Assembly (NCBI GenBank): GCA_900540905.1
Contig: UQHR01000034.1
Location: 1-24,959, forward strand
DNA length: 24,959 nucleotides
From: an uncultured Collinsella sp.
Lineage (GTDB): Bacteria; Actinomycetota; Coriobacteriia; Coriobacteriales; Coriobacteriaceae
Direction of reading: 5' to 3'
A program made the translations under genes and the position numbers. The notes beneath the pieces were generated by a model that ran no database searches, was not told where the DNA came from, and saw only the letters and a list, made by a program, of their open reading frames with translations. Every line of letters begins with the position of its first letter. Positions within the stretch are counted from its first letter, which is position 1. This document shows positions 17,622-23,350 of this stretch, in pieces.

Positions 17622-19844
17622 CTACACGATTTGATTCACGTGCGTCTCGTCGTCGAACTTGGCGGCGCCGGGCTCAACGTCCTGGGGAGCGGCGGCGTCC
17701 ACCAGAGCCTGCTTGAGCTCGGTGTACTGACGCTCGACCTCGCCCTCGGCCCAGACCTGGTCGGCGATAGCGTCGACCTGGCAGGCGGAGAACTTGTCCT
17801 CGGGCGTATGCGAGACCGGGTCGACCTTGTGAATGGTCAGCTCGTTGCGCTTGCCGATCCACCACTGGTAGGTCATATAGACCGTGCCCTTATTGATGCG
17901 GTCGCTCACGTCGGCGCGGCTGTATACCTGGCCGCGGCGGCTGTGAATCGAGACGATGTCGCCGTTCTTGATGCCGCGCGCCTCGGCGTCCGCGGGATTC
18001 ATGCGGACAAAGCCGGGCTCGTCGGCAAGCAGCGCCAACGTCTTGCAGTTGCCGGTCATCGAACGGCAGCTGTAGTGGCCGACCTCGCGGACGGTGCACA
18101 GGATGAGCGGGTACTCATCGTCGGGAAGCTCGGAGGGCGCCTCCCAGTCGTGCGCCATCAGGTTGGCGCGGCCGTCCTTGGTGGTGAACTTGCCACCAGC
18201 GAACATGTCGGGCGTACCGTGGTCGTTCACATCGGTGCTCTTGACCGGCCACTGGGCGTAGCCGCCCTCGGGAGCCATCTTCTCGTAGGTCGCGCCCACA
18301 AAGTTGGGGCACAGGCTAATGCACTCGTTCCAGATCTGCTCGGTGTTGTCGTAGTGCATGGGGTAACCCATGCGCGTAGACAGGTCCGCGAAGATCTCCC
18401 AGTCGTGACGGCACTCGCCCTTGGGCGGAACGGCCGCGTCAAAGTGCTGGAAGCTACGGTCGGATGCGGTAAAGACACCCTCGTGCTCGCCCCAAGAGGT
18501 AGCGGGCAGGATGACGTCGGCGAGCATGGTCGTCTGCGTCATAAAGATGTCCTGGCAAATGAACAGATCCAGCTCGGAGAGCGTCTTGCGCATACCGGCC
18601 GAATCGGGCTCGGTCTGCACCGGGTCCTCGCCGTAGTTGTAGAAGCAGTGCACCTTGCCCTCGTCGACCAGGTGGCCCAGGTCGGTGAGCTTATAGCCCT
18701 CCTCGAGCGGGAGCTTTTCCTCGGGCACGCCCCAAGCCTTGGCAAACTTGGCACGCACTGCCGGGTCGGTGACCTTTTGGTAGCCAGGGTACAGGTTGGG
18801 CAGCATGCCCATATCGCAGGAGCCCTGGACGTTATTCTGACCGCGCACGGGCGCGAGGCCAGAATTGGGTTTGCCGATCTGGCCGGCAACGCAGGCGATG
18901 GAGGCGATGGTGTGCACCGTCTTCAGGTTCTGCTTCTGCTGGCATACGCCCATACCCCAGCCAATGATGGCAGAGGGCTTCGCCGTGGCGTACATCTCGG
19001 CAGCTTGGTGGATCAACGCGGGCTCGACACCCGTGATGTCCTGTACGGATTCGGGAGTGTAGTTCTTGATGGTCTCCCACCATTCGTCAAAGCCGTTCGT
19101 GTGCTCGGCGACGAATTCCTTGTCGTAGAGGCCATCGTTGACCAAGCAGTTGGCAAAGGCGTTGAGGAACGCAACGTTGCAACCGTTCTTGATCGGAAGG
19201 TAGAGATCGGCGATACGCGCGGTTTCGATATGGCGCGGGTCGGCGACGATGATCTTGCAACCCTTTTCTTTGGCTCGCACGATACGCCTTGCGACGATGG
19301 GGTGCGAATCGGCAGGGTTATAGCCGAAGAGGAAAATGCAGCCCGCATCCTCCATACCGGGGATGGAGCATGACATGCAACCTGAACCAACCGTGTCCAT
19401 CAGACCGAGGACAGTAGGGCCGTGTCAAGTACGGGCGCAGTTGTCCACGCTGTGGGTGCCGATGCACGCACGCGTAAACTTCTGCATGACGTAGTTCGCC
19501 TCATTGCCGCCGCCTCGCGAAGAGCCGGTGGTCATGACAGCGTTAGGACCATATTCGTCAATTATGGCCTGCATCTTAGATGCGGTGAAATCCAGTGCCT
19601 CGTCCCAGCTTACGCGCTCAAGATCCGCGCCCTTGGTGCGGCGGATCATCGGGTGCAGTACGCGGGGAGTCAAGATCTTGGTGTCGTTGATGAAGTCGTA
19701 GCCGCTCATGCCCTTAAGGCACAGCTCGCTCTGGTTTGTGATGCCGTTGAGCGGTTCGGTACCCACGACCTGGCCGTTTTGGACCAAGAGGTTAAACTGG
19801 CAACCGGCGCCGCAGTACGGGCAAATCACTTTATGCTTCTCCAT
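17622..19844 (-). CDS. fdhF: Selenocysteine formate dehydrogenase H, FdhF (UGA at codon 140 read as Sec)
   Basis: Cytoplasmic formate dehydrogenase of formate hydrogenlyase: formate to CO2 with two electrons, using bis-MGD Mo or W. The CDS has 740 residues including Sec140 (E. coli FdhF 715, also U140). TGA at 19427-19425 lies in NCART-U-HGPTV, and the frame is open on both sides of it. The [4Fe-4S] ligands are Cys8, Cys11, Cys15 and Cys42, with Lys44 next to the cluster. His141 follows Sec, and Arg334 in PVRGQNN matches catalytic Arg333. Start ATG 19844 has GGAGGG upstream; the open frame extends 17 codons further without similarity. The C-terminus is about 25 residues longer than in E. coli. 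A conventional gene caller would split this gene into 19425-19895 and 17622-19400. It lies between the hydN-like gene (76 bases) and hyfA. Confidence 0.97.
19386..19427 (-). promoter_or_regulatory. Bacterial SECIS element of fdhF
   Basis: Directly after the UGA (19427-19425), a 5-bp stem UGUCC/GGACA (19413-19409 with 19398-19394) closes a 10-base loop, UCGGUCUGAU. The GGUCUG in the loop begins at position 22 counted from the U of UGA. This is the same sequence and spacing as in E. coli fdhF, where the SelB winged-helix domain binds the GGUCU loop. Weaker pairing extends below the stem. Confidence 0.9.
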
Positions 19845-19920
19845 GACACCCTCCTTCCTTTCTCTGCTACCGAATACTCGGTACTTATTTGACAATCATT
19901 GGGCTTGTATGGCCGCCCGC

Positions 19921-20439
19921 CTACGCCTCGTTTTCGATGGTGGCGCGGGCACGCTCGGCAGTCAGTTCTGCCAAACGTTCCTCGTCTACCAGGGTGAGGC
20001 CCTTGGTCGGGCACGCCTCGGCACACGCCGGACCGCCGGGACGGTCCACGCACAGGTCGCACTTGAGCACGAAGCTCTTGGTCTGCGAACCCACGCGAAC
20101 GTCGCCCATCAAAACCGGAACCTGCGTGGTCGCCACGCTCACGGCGCCAAAGGGGCATGCCATGACGCAGCTCTTGCAGCCGATGCAGTTGTCCTCGTTG
20201 ACGCCGATGCGATGGTTCTTTGGATCAAAGAACAAGGCGCCCGTAGGATAGGCCTTCGCGCACGGGGCATCCTCGCAGTGATGGCAAGCCACCGGTGCGG
20301 AGATCTCGTACGTACGCGTCACGCGCAGGCGCGGCGCGGCGATGTTACCGGGGATGTCGTGCGCCTCGATACACGCCGCCATGCAGGTTTGACACCCAAT
20401 GCAGCGCGAAGAATCGGCTACGACTCGCTTATTACCCAT
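19921..20439 (-). CDS. HydN/HycB-like four-cluster ferredoxin with one Cys replaced by Tyr
   Basis: Cytoplasmic electron-transfer protein, probably the direct partner of FdhF. It has 172 residues from ATG 20439, with AGGAGGGAG upstream (E. coli HydN is 175). The open frame reaches 20613, but its first 58 codons are leader sequence. Cluster motifs are Cys13/16/19/23, then CHHCEDAPCAKAYP with Cys52/55/60 and Tyr64 where the fourth Cys is expected, then CIGCKSCVMACP, and CDLCVDRPGGPACAEACP. The second cluster therefore lacks one ligand and may be [3Fe-4S], carry an unusual ligand, or be absent. It is the first gene of the operon and sits next to fdhF. HydN versus HycB cannot be separated by name; HyfA fills the HycB place. 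Confidence 0.9.
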   Translation of the reverse strand: MGNKRVVADSSRCIGCQTCMAACIEAHDIPGNIAAPRLRVTRTYEISAPVACHHCEDAPCAKAYPTGALFFDPKNHRIGVNEDNCIGCKSCVMACPFGAVSVATTQVPVLMGDVRVGSQTKSFVLKCDLCVDRPGGPACAEACPTKGLTLVDEERLAELTAERARATIENEA

Positions 20440-20771
20440 GTTGTTCACTCCCTCCTGAATCCCTTGCCGGAGAGACCCTGTCGACATTGACCCAAGCCGC
20501 CCGTGGCCTGGCATCGACGAATCGAATGCATGCGGCGAAACATGCACTCGGTAGAGTTTCACCAACGATATACAGGTTAAATATACGCAGTTGCAGGGGG
20601 CAAACTTGAGCATAGGCCCTGCAATACGGGTGTATTGCAGGGGTTTTGGCAGGTTGGAATTATTCTCTAGAAGCTATAAAGGTGAGTGTATTACATGCGT
20701 ACGCCTCAGAGATTTTTATGCGCTCTCATTTTGGATGTACTACGCTTGTATTCGTGTTTATGGTTATCAAC
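20440..20771. promoter_or_regulatory. Operon leader and divergent intergenic region (no gene seen)
   Basis: This stretch lies between the first gene of the hyf operon (minus) and the antitoxin promoter (plus). It is more AT-rich than the genes around it between about 20560 and 20770. It contains the hydN-like ribosome binding site near 20445-20455 and the palindrome at 20617-20642. It must contain the operon promoter unless that lies further upstream, but no hexamer pair is convincing; CTGCAA-N18-TATATC on the minus strand (near 20595-20565) is a weak candidate. No sigma-54 element was found, and the short open frames here look spurious. Confidence 0.55.
20617..20642. repeat. 11-bp perfect palindrome with an extra half-site, upstream of the formate hydrogenlyase operon
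   Basis: Arms CCCTGCAATAC (20617-20627) and GTATTGCAGGG (20632-20642) are separated by GGGT. A third half-site, TTGCAGGGGG, lies at 20591-20600. On the plus strand the palindrome is followed by GGTTTTGG; on the minus strand there is no T tract. Its place 178 bases before the first gene suits a regulator operator or an alternative RNA structure. Confidence 0.7.
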
Positions 20772-20799
20772 TTGAGTGAAATAAAGTAATCGTTATAAG
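20772..20799 (+). promoter_or_regulatory. Promoter of the antitoxin-toxin pair
   Basis: TTGAGT (20772-20777), a 16-base spacer and TATAAG (20794-20799) make a good sigma-70-type promoter about 67 bases before the antitoxin start. It is flanked by inverted ACTTGAG (20770-20776) and CTCAAGT (20803-20809), which could be an autoregulatory operator. Confidence 0.65.
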
Positions 20800-20865
20800 A
20801 TGCTCAAGTATCGGCACATGCCGCATTTGACCGACTATATTGCACGCTCATTAAGGGGGCCAGTG

Positions 20866-21189
20866 ATGTCATCGACTCAAAAAAGAGCCATCCTGCAGGT
20901 GCGCATTCGCGAGGAAGACAAGCAGCATGCCGAGCATCTCTACGATGCCATGGGCACATCGCTCGCCGAGGCTGTCCGCTTATTTGTCGCGCAAAGCATT
21001 TTGATGCGCAAGCTCCCCTTTCAGCCGGTCGCCGTGCGCTCAAAGGACGGCCCCGCCGCCTATGGATCGCTCAAAGCATATGGTGACCCCAATCGCCGCG
21101 CCGAGGAGCGCAATGCCTGGATTGAATACCTAGCCACAGAAAGCGATGAGTCGGTTTTGGGTCCCGAGGAAGTAGATATCCATGAGTAG
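20866..21189 (+). CDS. RelB/DinJ-like ribbon-helix-helix antitoxin
   Basis: Protein of 107 residues from ATG 20866, which has AAGGGGG about 8 bases upstream; the frame opens at 20800 but those codons look like leader. The N-terminal pattern KRAILQVRIREEDKQHAEHLYDAMG, followed by SLAEAVRLFVAQSILM, fits a RelB/DinJ ribbon-helix-helix DNA-binding domain (strand, helix, helix). The C-terminal half is charged and would wrap the toxin. It overlaps the downstream PIN gene by 8 bases, the usual antitoxin-first order. Antitoxins of this kind normally repress their own promoter. The partner is broken, so this gene may now be an orphan. Confidence 0.75.
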   Translation: MSSTQKRAILQVRIREEDKQHAEHLYDAMGTSLAEAVRLFVAQSILMRKLPFQPVAVRSKDGPAAYGSLKAYGDPNRRAEERNAWIEYLATESDESVLGPEEVDIHE

Positions 21190-21658
21190 CACCATCATCG
21201 ACGAGACCGTCATCCTGCGCTACCTGCTTAACGACGACGAGGTCCTGTCACCGCGCGCCGCCAAGGTCATCGCCACGCGCACCGCTCGTGTCTAACCCGA
21301 AATCATCACGCGCGTCGTGGTCACGCTGCGCGACGTCTACAAGGTCCCGCGCGTGGAGATTGCGATGGCCATGACCAAGCTGCTCGATGACGTCATGGTC
21401 GACGAGCCCACCGTTATCGCTCTTGCCATCAAACTCTTTGGCAAGACCCATATGGACTTTACCGACTGCCTCCTCGCAGCCCGAACCGCCATCTACAACG
21501 ATGATGTCGTGAGCTTTGGCAAGCCCATCATCCAAGGCATGATCGACTACCGCCGCCAACGCCAAACCGCGGCCGACGCCCGCGACCGCGCCTCCGAAGC
21601 CCGCAGCCGAAGCACCGACTCCACCATCGACAAGCTCCGCCACCAATCCCGCCACTAG
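21182..21658 (+). pseudogene. PIN-domain toxin, interrupted by an in-frame TAA
   Basis: ATG 21182 overlaps the antitoxin. The reading frame runs 37 codons, meets TAA at 21293-21295, then continues in the same frame to 21658 with clear PIN-domain character. Acidic residues of a PIN nuclease are visible: Asp7 (IIDETVILRYLL), Glu40 (PEII), Asp92 and Asp95 (MDFTDCLLAA) and Asp108. The stop falls exactly where related proteins have Tyr or Val before PEV/PEI, so one base change (for example TAC or TAT to TAA) explains it. There is no frameshift. The tail from about residue 120 is rich in Arg, Ala and Ser and is not part of the domain. If intact it would be an RNase toxin of about 157 residues. Confidence 0.8.
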
Positions 21659-21672
21659 CCCCATCCCACCCT

Positions 21673-21741
21673 AAGTTGCGGTGAAATACGGACTGTTTCA
21701 TGCCTTTAAAGGCCTCAACAGTCCGCATTTCACCGCAACTT
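21673..21741. repeat. Long inverted repeat, copy 1
   Basis: Arms of 25 bases (21673-21697 and 21717-21741) are complementary except at one position. They begin AAGTTGCGGTGAAATACG. The 19-base loop contains the 12-base palindrome GCCTTTAAAGGC (21702-21713), so the whole unit can fold into one long hairpin. It lies 14 bases after the PIN pseudogene and 27 bases after the stop of the convergent AbiEi-like gene. It could act as a bidirectional terminator, or be a dispersed repeat. A second copy lies at 22956-23022. Confidence 0.85.
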
Positions 21742-21768
21742 ATTGAAGGTTGGCTGCAAATGATTTCA

Positions 21769-22791
21769 CTATCGGGAGTCGGCGTAGGGTTTTGTTGTCG
21801 GAATGCCGCAACCGCGCATCATAGCGCCAAACTCTTCGACATCATATGTGTCCGAGAGTTTGAAATGAATGACGTTATGACCCATGGCGCGCAAGTTCGC
21901 ATCGCGCAATAAGGCGGCTCGATAGGTTTTTGCCGCAGCATGTTCCAAATCTTTTTGAGTTTCGTCCTCAAACTTACCCAAACCATGAAGCTCTGCCAAC
22001 ATCCATGACCCATCTGGCATCTGCCAACCATAATCTGCCAGATAATAGCAGGCGTTTCCTGGCCGATCAATCTCAACCTGAAGCTCGGGCGCAACGACGC
22101 CTGCAAGGATCATTGCCGCTCGCGCCTCGGACTCTCCCCCGTTATCCGACCTTCCGTCCATATATTCGAACACGCCAAACGCACGGGAGATGCCCTGCAA
22201 ACCGCGACAATTGGCCTGTGCATACGCACGCAGCTCCTCGCGGTCAACATCGTACTCACGAGCCAATCCATCGACGTAGCCAAGCGCATACCGAAATGCA
22301 CTCGTGCGGGCAATATCGACCACCGTCCGATAGGGGTCTGTCAGCGTAAACGGGCCGAGACGCCAAACCTCGCCCGGGCGCCATCGACGATACTCAACGA
22401 ACTCATATGTATCGCGCCTTGTAGACCGTGGCAGCAGCACTTGCACTTTATCCAGAAGCGTATACGCCGAGCCGATGCCGTAGAGCAGCGCTGCCGTCGA
22501 TCCGCAAAACACAGCATCCGGTTCAACGACCGCAATAGCGGATGCCAACTGAAAGATGCGATCTTCAACCCCAAGATTATTCCAATAGACCGGATCCGCA
22601 TACACATGGTTGTAAAGACGAAGCATGAGCTCTTCCTGCATAAGCTCGCGAGCACAGCGTTCATCCCAAGGATCAATTGTTATAAGCAGCTGTCCATCTT
22701 GATGAATTCCAAGGACCGAGAATAGCATCCTTGCATATGACTGAGGAAAATGTTTGCCTTTATCGAGCATGGCCAACCCCATAACCATCAC
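21769..22791 (-). CDS. AbiEi/DUF559-like protein with a PD-(D/E)XK-type C-terminal domain
   Basis: I recognise the architecture but not a named gene. In 340 residues, the N-terminal half resembles the AbiEi-like winged-helix proteins of Actinobacteria, with a CGSTAALLYGI motif, TDPYRTVVDIARTSAFRYAL, and a region of substrate-like beta strands. The C-terminal half has GGESEARAAMILAG, then PELQVE, ADYGW, and AELHGLGKF. Asp253, Glu267 and Lys273 fit a Vsr/DUF559-type restriction-endonuclease fold. The start is uncertain: ATG 22791, 22782 or 22770 are all possible and none has a strong ribosome binding site. No AbiEii toxin gene is adjacent. Codon use is visibly more AT-rich than in the hyf genes in several stretches (for example 22561-22740). 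The gene is flanked by the two long inverted repeats, so acquisition by transfer is plausible. Confidence 0.65.
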   Translation of the reverse strand: MMVMGLAMLDKGKHFPQSYARMLFSVLGIHQDGQLLITIDPWDERCARELMQEELMLRLYNHVYADPVYWNNLGVEDRIFQLASAIAVVEPDAVFCGSTAALLYGIGSAYTLLDKVQVLLPRSTRRDTYEFVEYRRWRPGEVWRLGPFTLTDPYRTVVDIARTSAFRYALGYVDGLAREYDVDREELRAYAQANCRGLQGISRAFGVFEYMDGRSDNGGESEARAAMILAGVVAPELQVEIDRPGNACYYLADYGWQMPDGSWMLAELHGLGKFEDETQKDLEHAAAKTYRAALLRDANLRAMGHNVIHFKLSDTYDVEEFGAMMRGCGIPTTKPYADSR

Positions 22792-22955
22792 GGCGGAGAG
22801 AATACCATTACGTTATCGTATGCTTCCGTCCGCAGGCCTTGCCAAAAGCTGACCAAAAACTTGACGTCGCAGGTCAGAGCTTCAGAAAATATTTCCACTC
22901 TCGGTAGACGGTCACTACGACCCTCCCAACGGCATCAAAATCCAACCTTACAAAT

Positions 22956-23022
22956 AGTTGCGGTGAAATACGGACTACATGGGCCATAAAAGCCAAAAAA
23001 CAGTCCGTATTTCACCGCAACT
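22956..23022. repeat. Long inverted repeat, copy 2
   Basis: Perfect 21-base arms (22956-22976 and 23002-23022) beginning AGTTGCGGTGAAATACG. The 25-base loop contains GGCC and GCC segments that can pair weakly. The arm sequence matches copy 1 at 21673-21741, and the loop also has the CATG start and AAAAGCC-like end seen there. The preceding stretch 22792-22955 holds no gene and no other signal I can support. Confidence 0.85.
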
Positions 23023-23062
23023 CAAGAGGGGATGTGGGGTCCCGACATGTATATGAAAATGA

Positions 23063-23086
23063 CTCTGGTCCCAAAAGGAATCAGAG
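23063..23086 (-). terminator. Probable terminator of the tRNA operon
   Basis: Stem CTCTGATTCC / GGGACCAGAG (minus strand, one mismatch and one G-U pair) with a TTTT loop, followed by TCATTTTC. It begins 17 bases after the tRNA-Gly CCA end. The T tract is short, so confidence is moderate. Confidence 0.6.
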
Positions 23087-23102
23087 CCATTCATCTATCT
23101 TA

Positions 23103-23176
23103 TGGAGCGGGCGACGGGAATCGAACCCGCGTCATCAGCTTGGAAGGCTGGGGTTCTACCATTGAACTACGCCCGC
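23103..23176 (-). tRNA. tRNA-Gly (anticodon TCC)
   Basis: 74 bases with encoded CCA. The acceptor stem GCGGGCG/CGCCCGC, D arm, anticodon loop CTTCCAA (TCC) and T loop TTCGATT are all in place. The top pair of the anticodon stem is C-A, a mismatch, and the T stem has one G-U pair. It closely resembles bacterial tRNA-Gly(UCC). It lies 6 bases after tRNA-Pro in the same transcript. Confidence 0.97.
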
Positions 23177-23182
23177 AAGATA

Positions 23183-23259
23183 TGGTCGGGACGACAGGAT
23201 TTGAACCTGCGACATCCTGCTCCCAAAGCAGGCGCGCTACCAAACTGCGCCACGTCCCG
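23183..23259 (-). tRNA. tRNA-Pro (anticodon TGG)
   Basis: 77 bases with encoded CCA. The acceptor stem CGGGACG/CGTCCCG, anticodon loop TTTGGGA (TGG) and T loop TTCAAAT are canonical. It is the first gene of a two-tRNA unit, about 45 bases downstream of the expected transcription start. Confidence 0.97.
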
Positions 23260-23275
23260 AAGGTGTTGAGCAGCT

Positions 23276-23289
23276 AAGGTCTAGACCTT
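23276..23289. repeat. 14-bp perfect palindrome in the tRNA leader
   Basis: AAGGTCTAGACCTT lies between the tRNA promoter and tRNA-Pro, at about +15 to +28 of the expected transcript. It could be a protein-binding site or an RNA processing hairpin. Confidence 0.55.
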
Positions 23290-23310
23290 GCGTGTCCCAA
23301 AGCGAAGGAA

Positions 23311-23339
23311 ATTATAGGGGAGACTCCCCGCCTGTGCAA
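23311..23339 (-). promoter_or_regulatory. Promoter of the tRNA-Pro/tRNA-Gly unit
   Basis: On the minus strand TTGCAC (23339-23334), 17 bases and a perfect TATAAT (23316-23311). The spacer contains GGGGA-GTC-TCCCC, which together with the following TATAATTT may also act as a weak terminator for brnQ, whose stop codon is 12 bases upstream of the -35 box. Confidence 0.8.
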
Positions 23340-23350
23340 GCGCAGAAACC

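Noticed and set aside
17622..19895. Two separate genes on either side of 19425
   Set aside because: Continuous homology, conserved Sec context and the SECIS stem show one selenoprotein gene.
20440..20771. Sigma-54 promoter for the hyf operon
   Set aside because: No GG/GC -24/-12 element with correct spacing was found on the minus strand.
20591..20779. A 62-residue plus-strand frame in the hyf leader
   Set aside because: No ribosome binding site or similarity; it overlaps the palindrome and the antitoxin promoter.
23032..23277. An 81-residue plus-strand frame across the tRNA genes
   Set aside because: It is the reverse complement of tRNA-Gly and tRNA-Pro; peptides such as GNRTRV and GFEPATS are a familiar artefact of translated tRNA genes.
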